Source of the DNA: Phytopseudomonas punonensis
GTDB taxonomy: Bacteria; Pseudomonadota; Gammaproteobacteria; Pseudomonadales; Pseudomonadaceae
Length of the DNA: 64,000 nt
Reading direction: 5' to 3'
Assembly: GCF_900142655.1 (NCBI RefSeq)
Contig: NZ_FRBQ01000003.1
Span: 1 to 64,000 of the forward strand
The position numbers were made by a program, and so were the translations under genes. The notes beneath the pieces are model-generated. The model made no database searches, had not been told where the DNA came from, and was given only the letters and a program-made list of their open reading frames with translations. The first letter of the stretch is position 1. Every line of letters begins with the position of its first letter. Below are positions 1-9,745 of the stretch, piece by piece.

Positions 1-320
1 AGGAAGTGATGATCCACTCAGACCAGGGCAGTCAGTTCAGTAGCCTGGACTGGCAAAGTTTCCTCAAGGCCAACAACCTGATTAGCAGCATGAGCCGACG
101 CGGTAACTGTCACGACAACGCCGTGGCAGAAAGCTTTTTCCAATTGCTGAAGCGAGAACGCATCAGACGGAAAACCTACGGCACCCGTGAAGAAGCACGC
201 GCTGATGTGTTCGATTACATCGAGATGTTTTATAACCCTAAACGCCGGCACAGCAGCGCTATGCAGCTATCGCCAGTGGATTTTGAAAAGCGCTATTTCC
301 AGAGCTTGGAAAGTGTCTAG
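1..320 (+). CDS. IS3-family transposase OrfB, C-terminal part (truncated by window start)
   Basis: This is the catalytic end of an IS3-family integrase-type transposase, which cuts and joins the element ends. The reading frame is open to the window edge, so the gene starts outside. Visible are the HSDQGSQF block carrying the second acidic residue of the DDE triad, the DNAVAESFF block carrying the catalytic Glu, and the usual tail with YNPKRRHSSAMQLSPVDFE. It ends at TAG 318-320, about 18 bp inside the presumed right end of the element. The family is certain; the exact IS name is not determined. It lies directly against an AT-rich gene that lacks its 5' end. Confidence 0.93.
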   Translation, partial: EVMIHSDQGSQFSSLDWQSFLKANNLISSMSRRGNCHDNAVAESFFQLLKRERIRRKTYGTREEARADVFDYIEMFYNPKRRHSSAMQLSPVDFEKRYFQSLESV

Positions 321-338
321 GAAAGCCGGGGCGATTCA
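1..338 (+). mobile_element. Right end of an IS3-family insertion sequence
   Basis: After the transposase stop the sequence continues AAAGCCGGGGCGATTCA, ending in CA at 337-338. IS3-family inverted repeats characteristically run from 5'-TG to CA-3', so the element probably ends at 338. The left end and the target duplication lie outside the window, so the boundary is an inference from the terminal motif and from the sudden change to AT-rich coding sequence. Confidence 0.7.
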
Positions 339-1557
339 CTTCAGCGAAAAAGTTTTTGATTACGAGGTTTTGTATAGTCCGTCAACTAAAGATTCGGTTG
401 GTCTGATTTTTGGTGCAAGTACTCCTTTGCTTAAAATGATTAGCCAAAATTGCGAGTTTCTTAATATAAATAATATTCGCTTGCTCAAGAAAATTGAGTT
501 ATTTGCAAGTTTGCTCAGCGAGAATTTGAAAGGCAGCCAAGATCTCGTGGTTGAGCAGGCGTGTAGGATATTGCCTTTAGCAGTTTTAGCCATCTACGGT
601 GAGCGAAGATCAAAGGTAAGCTTGGACTTTATCCTCTCCCACGGGAATTCGCGAACTTCGCACATACTGGGCTCGGAGCCTGGAAGTGAAGATACTGAAG
701 CCGCTCAAATAGAGGCTGAAAAAACTTCGTTTTTGCAAGAGTATGGGTTTATAAGGTGTAGTGAGTTTGATTTGGCGATCATAAATCTTGTTAAGAAAGG
801 TTATGCTGACGAAGATTTGTTGAGAGAAGTTGTCGAAGAAATTGAGAAGAAGATTCTTCATGACAATGACGTGGCTCTTCTTCGTGATGCGTGGAAGATT
901 TATAATTCATCTTTTTTAGATAATGAAGTAGAAGTTATGCAGGCTTTCGAGCATGCTATCGCTGTGGGGCTCGATAAGTTTTCGTTAGAAGATTTAGATT
1001 CGGTTGCCTTTCTCTATTGTGGTCTTGGGCGTGAAGTCGAAATAAAGGGGGTCATAGATAAATTCTTCTCTGAGATTTATCCAAGATATGGGGTGAGTGA
1101 TAAGGATGAGATATTTCAATGGCCGAATAACTCTTACGTACGACAATGTTTAGATGTGTTCTTTGAAGGCTTGGTGCTTAAGGGAGGGGTTGCCGAATTT
1201 ATACAGGCTGCTTTTGATAATCCTAGTAAGAGTTTTGAAATTATTAAGGGGCTCGCTGATCAAGGTGAAGATGATTTTTATCATTATTTTGCGAGCCTAA
1301 ATGATCCGGATTTTAGTTTTCATGCAAGACTAGTGCTTAGGCTTGGTAATACTTCTTTTCCAAATCAAGATGATGCTTTGGTTTATGGGGGTATTTTTGT
1401 GAAAGCATTTGCAGCGTTGAATAGGTTGTCAGGAACTACCCCTTTGAATAAGCTTCGAATGAGGAAATTCAAATCGTATGAGTCGTTATATCTACGGGAG
1501 TTAAGGAAAATTGAAGCGATGACAGATGCTAAGGCCGAAGCCGCAAAGTCAGATTAA
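339..1557 (+). pseudogene. 5'-truncated AT-rich gene of unknown function, cut by the IS element
   Basis: About 405 codons stay open from the IS end to TAA 1555-1557, but no ribosome site with a start codon precedes the conserved-looking start of the sequence (FSEKVFDYEVLYSP). The first internal ATG is at 436 and has no Shine-Dalgarno. It is probably the C-terminal part of a larger protein separated from its start by the IS. The predicted chain is acidic and helical with no membrane segment. The segment NINNIRLLKKIELFASLL near residue 45 recalls the helical region after the NTPase core in KAP/STAND-like P-loop ATPases, some of which act in phage defence. That is a weak resemblance, and no Walker motif lies in the surviving part. 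Base composition is far more AT-rich than the neighbours, suggesting horizontal transfer. Confidence 0.6.
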
Positions 1558-1707
1558 GTGGGCCAATGCGGGCCGGAACTACAAAACAGATCTAGTCGAC
1601 TCTAAGAGTCTTAACATTTGAGGGGCTGATAGCCCAAGTTAAATACTAACCGAGTACGGCTCTCAGTAACTTTGGGTTCAGAGCCTCAGCTGAGGCTCGT
1701 CCGCATA
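1558..1707. other. Intergenic AT-rich gap with two palindromes
   Basis: This 150-bp gap between the truncated gene and the convergent small gene contains a 13-bp palindrome, GACTCTAAGAGTC (1598-1610), and an exact 18-bp palindrome at 1681-1698 (GAGCCTCAG joined to CTGAGGCTC). The second could fold as a 7-bp stem with an AGCT loop and act as a terminator for the leftward gene, but it has no T-run. No gene is seen here. Confidence 0.45.
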
Positions 1708-2022
1708 TCAAATGGATTTGGATAATTTCTGCTCAGCTTCTACGTATGCAGGTGTCTTGCCGGCATCTTCATAAACATTTTCACCTTCTTCAATCCTGAT
1801 AATCTGTGAGCCCTTCACATAAGGAATTGCCTGCTCTGCTTCTTTAATGGCGGATTGCAACAGGCTTTCGGTAATAGTGGCCTCATCAAGTCCGTACGCT
1901 TCCGCAAAGGCTTTGATTTTAATTAAATCTTGTTTGCCCAGAGTCAGAGTGTATTCAACCCTCTCACTGGCTTCCTTTGCCTTGGATTCCCATCGGTTGA
2001 GCATTTCCCTGAAAGTTTCCAT
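1708..2022 (-). CDS. Small conserved protein, paralogue of the ppc-adjacent gene ('pilin assembly/type 1 pili tip' annotation)
   Basis: The product is 104 aa with a good AGGAG site upstream of ATG 2022. It aligns end to end with the product of 2112-2420. Both share an MxxxRxxxxxWE start, a central helix, an (A/S)(I/L)PYV(K/Q)G(S/T)Q block and an E-EGxxVYED tail. The central region (YTLTLGKQDLIKIKAFAEAYGLDEATITESLL) resembles a short ribbon-helix-helix-like fold, but this is an inference. The gene is much more AT-rich than its neighbour, so the pair looks like one resident and one imported or strongly diverged copy. Pseudomonas annotation pipelines name the family a pilus tip component without experimental support that I know of. 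Confidence 0.75.
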   Translation of the reverse strand: METFREMLNRWESKAKEASERVEYTLTLGKQDLIKIKAFAEAYGLDEATITESLLQSAIKEAEQAIPYVKGSQIIRIEEGENVYEDAGKTPAYVEAEQKLSKSI

Positions 2023-2111
2023 AAGGCATCTCCTGCTTGGCTAAATGTATTCGTAGACTGTGACTGTCTCTATGGCTCGACGGTTCGGTGAAATGGCCGC
2101 AAGGCTATTTG

Positions 2112-2420
2112 CTATGCAGCTTTAAATAGATTTTCAGCTTTTCCTATTGCGGGCTCGACATCCTCGTAAACCGGGTTGCCTTCTTCATCGGTGGCTACCA
2201 CCTGAGTGCCCTGCACGTAGGGCAGGCTGGCTTCGAGATCTTCCAGCGCGGCGGCCAGCAATTCGGCCAGCAATTCCTCGGGGCGGCGCTTGGGGTACAT
2301 ATGGTTCAGCGCTGCCAGGCGCGCGGCGGCGTCGAGATCCAGATGCACCTGATAGGGCGTGCTGCTCAGGCGGCCGGTGGCGTTCTGTTCCCATTGCTGG
2401 ACGAGCTGGCGGATCTTCAT
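2112..2420 (-). CDS. Conserved small protein upstream of ppc ('pilin assembly/type 1 pili tip component' family)
   Basis: The product is 102 aa. ATG 2420 is chosen because a GAGGT ribosome site precedes it and the product then begins [11 protein letters not shown], the conserved start of this family; the longer upstream frame is not conserved in composition. The conserved core is [21 protein letters not shown]. It is transcribed divergently from ppc with a 154-bp gap, the arrangement I recall from P. aeruginosa. Function is not established. It is a paralogue of the gene at 1708-2022. Confidence 0.82.
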   Translation of the reverse strand: MKIRQLVQQWEQNATGRLSSTPYQVHLDLDAAARLAALNHMYPKRRPEELLAELLAAALEDLEASLPYVQGTQVVATDEEGNPVYEDVEPAIGKAENLFKAA

Positions 2421-2574
2421 AGGTACCTCGAAAACGGGAGTGTTTCCTAGAGACAGGCGCCGGCCTGCGGCGTTCCGGCGGCTGTGCACCTGCTGCTTTA
2501 GTCACATGCCGGCTTGTCAGCGGCCTCGCGGCTGGGCAATCTGGATGTTCACGCAGAGGCGCAGGGAGACTGGT

Positions 2575-5211
2575 ATGACGCAAATCGATGCACGTCTACG
2601 CGAGGACGTTCACCAGCTTGGTGAGCTGCTCGGCGGTACCATCCGCGACCAATACGGCGAGGCGTTTCTCGACAAGATCGAGCGTATCCGCAAGGGTGCC
2701 AAGGCCGCGCGCCAGGGCTCTGCAGATGGCGCCCGGCAGCTCAGCGATACCCTCGACGGGCTGCACGATGACGAGCTGCTGCCGGTGGCCCGCGCCTTCA
2801 ACCAGTTTCTCAACCTGGCCAATATCGCCGAGCAATATCACCGCGTGCGCCGCCGCGATGTGGGCGAGGCGCAACCGTTCGAGGATCGCGTGTTCGATGA
2901 GCTGCTGCAGCGTTTGCGTGCCAACGGCCACGACCGCGAGGCGCTGGCCCGCCAGGTTGGCCGGCTGGATATCGAACTGGTGCTCACCGCACATCCCACG
3001 GAGGTCGCGCGGCGTACGCTGATTCAGAAGTACGACGCCATCTCTGCAGAGCTGGCCGAGCAGGATCACCGTGACCTGTCGGTTGCCGAGCGCGACTCCA
3101 TTACCAGCCGGCTGCAGCGGCTGATCGCCGAGGCCTGGCACACCGAGGAAATCCGTCGTGTGCGGCCCACTCCTGTTGACGAGGCCAAGTGGGGCTTCGC
3201 GGTAATCGAGAATTCCCTGTGGTACGCGTTGCCGTCGGTGATGCGCAAGGCTGATCAGGCCCTGCAGCGGGAGACCGGTCTGCGCCTGCCGCTGGATGCG
3301 GCGCCGATTCGCTTCGCCTCGTGGATGGGCGGCGACCGCGACGGCAATCCCAATGTCACCGCCAAGGTCACGCGCGAGGTGCTGCTGCTGGCGCGTTGGA
3401 TGGCAGCCGATTTGTACCTGCGCGACATCGACAGCCTGGCTGCCGAACTCTCCATGCAGCAGGCCAACGATGAGTTGCGTGCTCGCACGGGTGACAGCGC
3501 CGAGCCATATCGCGCGGTGCTCAAACAGTTGCGCGAGCGGTTGCGTGCCACCCGCACCTGGGCCCATGAATCGCTTGCCGGCCCGGTCAGCGCGCCGGCT
3601 CAGGTGCTGCACGACAATGCCGATCTGCGCGGGCCACTGCAGCTCTGCTATCGCTCGCTGCACGACTGCGGCATGGGTGTGATCGCTGATGGCCCGTTGC
3701 TCGATTTCCTGCGCCGGGTCAGCACTTTTGGCTTGTTTCTGGTGCGCCTCGATGTGCGCCAGGATTCCACCCGGCATGCGTCGGCGATGGGGGAAATCAC
3801 CGATTACCTCGGTCTTGGCCGCTACGACACCTGGGATGAAGAGCAGCGCCTGGAGTTTCTGCAGGCCGAATTGAGCAGCCGTCGGCCGTTGTTGCCGGCC
3901 GACTTCCGCCCCTCTGGCGAGACGGCCGAAGTGCTGGATACCTGTCGTGAAGTCGCCGCCGCGCCAGCCGCTTCTCTGGGCTCCTACGTGATCTCCATGG
4001 CTGGCGCCGCCTCGGATGTGCTCGCGGTGCAGTTGCTGCTCAAGGAAGCCGGGTTGCGCCGGCCGATGCGTGTGGTGCCGTTGTTCGAAACCCTGGCGGA
4101 CTTGGATAACGCCGCCATCGCCATCGAACGACTGCTCGGCCTACCGGGCTACCGCGCCGGCCTGCACGGGCCGCAGGAAGTGATGATCGGCTACTCGGAT
4201 TCCGCCAAGGATGCCGGCACCACCGCGGCCGCCTGGGCGCAGTATCGAGCCCAGGAGAGCCTGGTGCAGATCTGCCGGGAGCATCAGGTCGAGCTGCTAC
4301 TGTTCCACGGCCGTGGCGGTACCGTGGGGCGCGGCGGCGGCCCGGCTCACGAGGCCATTCTGTCGCAGCCGCCCGGTTCGGTGAACGGGCGCTTGCGCAC
4401 CACCGAACAGGGCGAGATGATTCGCTTCAAGTTCGGCATGCCGGACATCGCCGAGCAAAACCTCAATCTCTATCTGGCTGCCGTATTGGAAGCCACCTTG
4501 CTGCCGCCGCCGGTACCGCAGCCGGCCTGGCGCGAGCAGATGGATAAGCTGGCTGCAGATGGTGTGGCGACCTACCGCAGCGTGGTGCGCGAGCATCCGC
4601 AATTCGTCGAGTACTTCCGCCAGGCCACGCCCGAGCAGGAGCTTGGTCGGTTGCCGTTGGGTAGCCGACCGGCCAAGCGCCGCGAGGGTGGGGTAGAAAG
4701 CCTGCGGGCGATCCCGTGGATTTTCGCCTGGACGCAGACGCGCCTGATGCTGCCCGCTTGGCTCGGCTGGGAAGCAGCCTTGCGTAATGCGCTGGAGCGC
4801 GGTGAAGGTGATTTGCTGCGCGAGATGCGCGAGCAATGGCCGTTTTTCCGCACCCGGATCGACATGCTTGAGATGGTGCTGGCCAAAGCTGATGAGTCGA
4901 TTGCCAGGCTGTATGACGAGCGTTTGGTGGTGAGTGAGCTGCATTCTCTGGGTGCGCATTTACGCGACCTATTGTCGCAGGCGAGTGACGTCGTACTCGG
5001 CCTAACCGGGCAATCGAAGCTGCTCGCGCACAGCCCGGAAACGCTGGAATTTATTACCGTGCGTAACACCTACCTGGACCCGTTGCACCTCTTGCAGGCC
5101 GAGTTGCTGGCCCGTTCCAGGCAGCGTGAGCACGAGGCGGGAAGCGCTCTGGAGCAGGCACTGCTGGTCAGCGTCGCGGGGATTGCCGCAGGGCTTCGCA
5201 ACACTGGCTGA
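2575..5211 (+). CDS. ppc: Phosphoenolpyruvate carboxylase
   Basis: This enzyme carboxylates PEP to oxaloacetate, an anaplerotic feed to the citric-acid cycle in the cytosol. The product is 878 aa, the usual Pseudomonas length. The first active-site signature [12 protein letters not shown] with its catalytic His lies near residue 140. The second, [19 protein letters not shown], lies near residue 580, followed by [16 protein letters not shown] 2575 follows AGGGAG at 2563-2568 and gives the standard N-terminus; the frame extends further upstream but is not needed. It is monocistronic by appearance, with a hairpin about 90 bp after the stop. Confidence 0.98.
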   Translation: MTQIDARLREDVHQLGELLGGTIRDQYGEAFLDKIERIRKGAKAARQGSADGARQLSDTLDGLHDDELLPVARAFNQFLNLANIAEQYHRVRRRDVGEAQPFEDRVFDELLQRLRANGHDREALARQVGRLDIELVLTAHPTEVARRTLIQKYDAISAELAEQDHRDLSVAERDSITSRLQRLIAEAWHTEEIRRVRPTPVDEAKWGFAVIENSLWYALPSVMRKADQALQRETGLRLPLDAAPIRFASWMGGDRDGNPNVTAKVTREVLLLARWMAADLYLRDIDSLAAELSMQQANDELRARTGDSAEPYRAVLKQLRERLRATRTWAHESLAGPVSAPAQVLHDNADLRGPLQLCYRSLHDCGMGVIADGPLLDFLRRVSTFGLFLVRLDVRQDSTRHASAMGEITDYLGLGRYDTWDEEQRLEFLQAELSSRRPLLPADFRPSGETAEVLDTCREVAAAPAASLGSYVISMAGAASDVLAVQLLLKEAGLRRPMRVVPLFETLADLDNAAIAIERLLGLPGYRAGLHGPQEVMIGYSDSAKDAGTTAAAWAQYRAQESLVQICREHQVELLLFHGRGGTVGRGGGPAHEAILSQPPGSVNGRLRTTEQGEMIRFKFGMPDIAEQNLNLYLAAVLEATLLPPPVPQPAWREQMDKLAADGVATYRSVVREHPQFVEYFRQATPEQELGRLPLGSRPAKRREGGVESLRAIPWIFAWTQTRLMLPAWLGWEAALRNALERGEGDLLREMREQWPFFRTRIDMLEMVLAKADESIARLYDERLVVSELHSLGAHLRDLLSQASDVVLGLTGQSKLLAHSPETLEFITVRNTYLDPLHLLQAELLARSRQREHEAGSALEQALLVSVAGIAAGLRNTG

Positions 5212-6194
<983 letters not shown>

Positions 6195-6210
6195 TCTGAC
6201 CTTCCCACAC

Positions 6211-6232
6211 AACGGCCCGCTTGCGGGCCGTT
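6211..6232 (+). terminator. Rho-independent-type terminator after adk
   Basis: A perfect 10-bp stem, AACGGCCCGC/GCGGGCCGTT, with a 2-base spacer lies 16 bp after the adk stop and is followed by TGTCGTTTC. Strong GC stem, weak T-run. Confidence 0.8.
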
Positions 6233-6447
6233 GTCGTTTCTGGGCATGCCAGAGCGTTCGCGAGCTAGGTTCCGGTCGCTGGCAGGCAGCTACGACCGCG
6301 GCCGTTTGGTTACTATCGGGCTTCTTTATCGCTATCTGGCATGCCCCGAATTCCAGCTGGTGCGCCGTTGCGCCTGCTGGTTTGATCGACCGTCACGAAG
6401 AACTTCGAGAAAGGCGGCTACAACCACCCTCCATCAGAGTGAATTCC

Positions 6448-7230
6448 ATGACCCAGAACAGAAGATTTGCCTGCTTGCCCATCGCCCTGGTATCGGCACT
6501 GACTGCATCCGTCGCATTGGCCGACGGCGCCCCCGAAAAGAAGGGCGAATGCTCGGTTGACCAGTTCACCATGGCGCTGCGTTATCAGCAGCAATCTGCG
6601 GAAGTTCGCGCCTTGCAGATGCAGGCCTACAACATCGCCACTGAGAAGCTCGATGCAGCCGTAGCTGCTGCAAAGGATCCCTCCAAGCTGGCCATCGTCA
6701 CCGATGTGGATGAAACGGTGATCGACAACTCCGCGCTGCTGGCCCGCGACCTCGCCAATTGCCACAACTATGACGGCTGGGACACCTGGCTGCCATGGGA
6801 GCGCGACGGTAACCCGGTACTGATTCCGGGTGCCAAGAAATTCCTCGAACATGCCGACAAGCTCGGTGTGGTCATCCGCTACGTCTCCGACCGTTCCGAG
6901 GAGCAGAAGGACTACACCGTCAAAGCCCTGAAGAAGCTCGAGCTGCCACAGGTCAGCGCAGAAAGCGTGCTGCTGCTCGGGCCGCCCAAGGTCGAGCGTC
7001 GTGCGCTGGTCGCCAAGGACTACCGTATCGTGATGTTGCTCGGCGATACCCTGCACGACTTCGATGCGCGCTTCCGCAAGACTCCGGTGGCTGAGCAGCG
7101 CGCCACTGCCGAAGCCGAATCGGCAAAGTGGGGCACCGAGTGGATCGTGTTCCCCAACGCCGGTTATGGCAGTTGGTCGAAAGAGCCGCTTAAGGCCTGG
7201 GATGCCAAGGAGGTTATCGAGAAGTGGTAA
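6448..7230 (+). CDS. Secreted HAD-superfamily acid phosphatase (class C / e(P4)-like)
   Basis: The product is 260 aa and probably dephosphorylates phosphomonoesters such as nucleotides in the periplasm. A signal peptide is visible (Arg-rich start, hydrophobic stretch, ending ASVALADG near residue 25). HAD motif I is TDVDETVID with the nucleophile Asp and the second Asp. Motif II is YVSDRS and motif III/IV is LLGDTLHDF. Unlike Haemophilus e(P4) there is no lipobox Cys, so the mature enzyme is likely soluble. ATG 6448 has only a weak AGAGTG site; the longer reading frame would bury the signal peptide. It stands alone between adk and tsaB. Confidence 0.88.
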   Translation: MTQNRRFACLPIALVSALTASVALADGAPEKKGECSVDQFTMALRYQQQSAEVRALQMQAYNIATEKLDAAVAAAKDPSKLAIVTDVDETVIDNSALLARDLANCHNYDGWDTWLPWERDGNPVLIPGAKKFLEHADKLGVVIRYVSDRSEEQKDYTVKALKKLELPQVSAESVLLLGPPKVERRALVAKDYRIVMLLGDTLHDFDARFRKTPVAEQRATAEAESAKWGTEWIVFPNAGYGSWSKEPLKAWDAKEVIEKW

Positions 7231-7378
7231 GCCCATCAGTGGATCGATGATCCGCTGACTTGCCGGCGTCTGTCCTGGCGTCGGCTTTTAATCCTCGTCT
7301 GCGCTCGACCCGCTGTGCTGGAAAAAAATGGCCCAAACCGTTTTAATGCCCGCCCGCTCAGCCACCTCTCAGATCGCC

Positions 7379-8071
7379 ATGACCACTCTGCTGGCCCTCG
7401 ATACCGCCACCGAAGCCTGTTCCGTTGCCTTACTGAATGACGGCCGCGTGACCAGCCATTACGAGGTCATCCCGCGTCTGCACGCCCAGAAGCTGCTGCC
7501 GATGATCAAGGCGCTGCTCGAAGAGCGGGGCGTTGCGCTGTCGGCGCTGGACGCTATCGCCTTTGGTCGTGGCCCAGGTGCATTCACTGGCGTGCGCATC
7601 GCCATCGGCGTGGTGCAGGGGCTGGCGTTTGCACTGGATCGCCCGGTGCTGCCGGTTTCCAACCTGGCAGTGCTGGCGCAGCGCGCGCAGCGCGAACACG
7701 GCGCCAGTCAAGTCGCGGCGGCCATAGATGCGCGGATGGATGAAGTTTATTGGGGTTGCTATCGCGCCGAGGCAGGCGAAATGCGCCTGGTCAGTCGTGA
7801 AGCGGTGCTGGCTCCAGAGCTGGCGCAACTGCCGGAAGATGCGAGTGGTGAATGGTTCGGCGCCGGCACGGGCTGGGGCACCTTCGCGGCGCGTATAGCC
7901 GGGCCGGTCAGCGCGCAGGAGGGCAGCATGTTGCCCCATGCAGAAGATCTGCTGAGCCTGGCGCGTTTCGCCTGGGCGCGTGGTGAAGCTGTGTTGGCCG
8001 ATCAGGCTCAGCCGATCTATCTGCGAGATCAGGTCGCGACGCCGAAAATGCCGCCGCCGGCAGGTTTCTGA
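7379..8071 (+). CDS. tsaB: tRNA threonylcarbamoyladenosine biosynthesis protein TsaB
   Basis: This is the scaffold/activator partner of TsaD in t6A37 modification of ANN-decoding tRNAs. The product is 230 aa and starts MTTLLALDTATEACSVAL, the typical ASKHA-fold first strand. It carries the GRGPGAFTGVRIAIG signature near residue 65 and DARMDEVYW near 120. ATG 7379 is preferred over the in-frame ATG at 7328 because the conserved N-terminus begins there, although its ribosome site is poor. The adk-phosphatase-tsaB order resembles that recalled from P. aeruginosa. Confidence 0.95.
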   Translation: MTTLLALDTATEACSVALLNDGRVTSHYEVIPRLHAQKLLPMIKALLEERGVALSALDAIAFGRGPGAFTGVRIAIGVVQGLAFALDRPVLPVSNLAVLAQRAQREHGASQVAAAIDARMDEVYWGCYRAEAGEMRLVSREAVLAPELAQLPEDASGEWFGAGTGWGTFAARIAGPVSAQEGSMLPHAEDLLSLARFAWARGEAVLADQAQPIYLRDQVATPKMPPPAGF

Positions 8072-8189
8072 TTGATGGCGATGAAAGGGACGTCCTTTTG
8101 TCGTCAACTTCTCGGCATCGATTGCTAATGCCTCACTGCGCAGCTAAATTGCCAGTACTTCCGCACGCCTTCCTGCCGAGCCTTCATTG

Positions 8190-8531
8190 ATGCGTATCGA
8201 CGGTAACATCGCGCCCTATTCGTCAGATCGTGGCCCCCGCTCGGGGACTGCGGTCACGCCCTATCGTGAGGCGAACCGGGAAACGGAAGTAAAGCGCGAG
8301 CAGCCGGCACCTACTGCAGCTACCCAAGGCTTCGAGCAGACTCCGCAAATTCGCCGTGTGCAGCAAAGCAGTGCAAGCACCGACAGCTATCCTGTACAAG
8401 CGCTCGACACCACCTACCAGCCCGCCATGAGCAATCGCGCTGCTCAGGCAATCGCCAGCTACAGCACCACCGCGGCGTTTGCCCGTGATGTGGATGCCCA
8501 ACAGGTCTTGGGCCTCGATCTGTACGCCTAA
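8190..8531 (+). CDS. Conserved Pseudomonas hypothetical protein downstream of tsaB
   Basis: The product is 113 aa, starts MRIDGN, is rich in Gln, Thr and Ser, and has no membrane segment or signal peptide. Its C-terminus (RAAQAIASYSTTAAFARDVDAQQVLGLDLYA) looks like an ordered helix-turn segment after a disordered first half. ATG 8190 is used; no strong ribosome site is seen. A short protein of this type lies after tsaB in other pseudomonads as I recall. Function is unknown. A nested inverted repeat begins directly after its stop. Confidence 0.7.
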   Translation: MRIDGNIAPYSSDRGPRSGTAVTPYREANRETEVKREQPAPTAATQGFEQTPQIRRVQQSSASTDSYPVQALDTTYQPAMSNRAAQAIASYSTTAAFARDVDAQQVLGLDLYA

Positions 8532-8534
8532 GAA

Positions 8535-8668
8535 CCTGTTCAAAGTCTGCTGCGCGTCGGCACTGCGGCGTTGAAAACAGGCTCGGACTGCTCATTTACA
8601 GCTCGTAAATTCCGCGTCCTCGCCTGTTTTCGCCTTGCATTGCTCTAGCTCGCGAGCCTTTGAACAGG
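8535..8668. repeat. Nested inverted-repeat element (three concentric stems, about 134 bp)
   Basis: The outer arms CCTGTTCAAAG (8535-8545) and CTTTGAACAGG (8658-8668) match over 11 bp. The middle arms GAAAACAGGC (8573-8582) and GCCTGTTTTC (8622-8631) match over 10 bp. The core is ATTTAC (8594-8599) and GTAAAT (8605-8610). The concentric layout is typical of a non-coding mobile or structured repeat. I recall sequences of this kind dispersed in Pseudomonas genomes, but no second copy is in this window. Confidence 0.75.
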
Positions 8669-8745
8669 CTCTGAGCGACTTCCGGTCTGCCTCTCTCGCC
8701 GCGCACAAGGCACAATAGTCGCCTTTCAATGATCAGCGGTTCGTG

Positions 8746-9609
8746 ATGCTTCCCTATTTTCTCGGTTGTCCATCCTGGAACGATGCGTCCTGGCGCGGTA
8801 GCTTCTATCCCGCCGACCTGAACATGAGCGACAGCGTTGAGCACTACTGCCGTGTGTTCAATGCGGTGGAGGGCAATACCACCTTCTACGCCCGGCCGAA
8901 CGAGGAAAAGCTCAGCCGCTGGGTAACGCGGATGCCGGAGCATTTCCGCTTTTGTGCCAAAGTCCACAAGGACATTAGTCACGAAGGCGACCTGCGCGAT
9001 CAGCTCGATAGCACCCGGGCATTTCTCGATCTGTTGGCGCCGCTTGGTGAGCGTGTAGCGCCTTTGTGGCTGCAGTTGCCGGCGATGTTCGGGCCGTCGC
9101 GTCTGGGTGAGCTGGCGGTGTGGCTAGACGAATTCGCCCACCGGCGGCTGGCCGTTGAAGTGCGCCACGCGGCGTTCTTCGACAAGGGCGAGGATGAGCG
9201 TGCGCTTAACCGACTGCTGCACGAGCGCGGTGTCGAGCGCATCTGCCTGGATTCCCGTGCGCTGTTCAACTGCACCTCCCGAGACCCCGCGGTGCTGCAC
9301 GCGCAGTCGAAAAAGCCGCGTCTGCCGATTCGCCCGGCGGCGTTCAGTGACAGCCCACAATTGCGGTTTATCGGCGGGCCGGATCTGGCGGCCAATCAGC
9401 CGTTTCTCGAGCCGTGGGTAGAAAAGGTCGCTGCCTGGGTCGAGCAGGGGCTGACGCCCTACGTATTCCTGCATACGCCGGACAACCACCTTGCCGCCGC
9501 CCAGGCGCTACGTTTTCACGAACTGTTGAGCGAGCGCCTGCCCGGCTTGCCACCGCTGCCGCCGTACACCGATAGCGAGCCGAGGGCCGAGCAGTTGGGG
9601 TTGCTTTAA
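8746..9609 (+). CDS. DUF72 (YecE-like) family protein
   Basis: The product is 287 aa with the TIM-barrel-like DUF72 fold. The signatures are the opening GCPSW, the EGNTTFYARP block near residue 43, the FCAKVHKDISHE block near 70 and LAVEVRHAAFF near 140. The biochemical role of the family is unknown. ATG 8746 is chosen over the adjacent GTG 8743. It is flanked on both sides by repeats (nested repeat before, REP doublet after), so it is probably transcribed alone. Confidence 0.9.
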   Translation: MLPYFLGCPSWNDASWRGSFYPADLNMSDSVEHYCRVFNAVEGNTTFYARPNEEKLSRWVTRMPEHFRFCAKVHKDISHEGDLRDQLDSTRAFLDLLAPLGERVAPLWLQLPAMFGPSRLGELAVWLDEFAHRRLAVEVRHAAFFDKGEDERALNRLLHERGVERICLDSRALFNCTSRDPAVLHAQSKKPRLPIRPAAFSDSPQLRFIGGPDLAANQPFLEPWVEKVAAWVEQGLTPYVFLHTPDNHLAAAQALRFHELLSERLPGLPPLPPYTDSEPRAEQLGLL

Positions 9610-9638
9610 GGCGATAGCGGACGGTGAGTAGGGATTTT

Positions 9639-9707
9639 GTGGGAGAGGCTTTAGCCTCGATTTTGCCTAACTAGGCGTAAAGAGCTCGCGGCTAAAGCCC
9701 CTCCCAC
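9639..9707. repeat. REP doublet (inverted pair), copy 1
   Basis: GTGGGAGAGGCTTTAGCCTC at 9639 is paired with the inverted copy GCGGCTAAAGCCCCTCCCAC ending at 9707, with a short AT-rich centre. This is the common Pseudomonas REP type found in pairs between genes. Related doublets are at 27728-27797 and 49955-50019. No RAYT transposase is present in the window. Confidence 0.88.
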
Positions 9708-9745
9708 GAGGTCGTTAACGGCCGCTTCCGCCACCTTCCTGCCCG

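Noticed and set aside
187..338. Extension of the truncated AT-rich gene back to 187 inside the IS
   Set aside because: This part is out of frame with the transposase and consists of IS sequence; it is only an accidental fusion frame.
2596..3777. A 393-codon minus-strand frame opposite ppc
   Set aside because: Antisense to the PEP carboxylase active-site region; low-complexity product.
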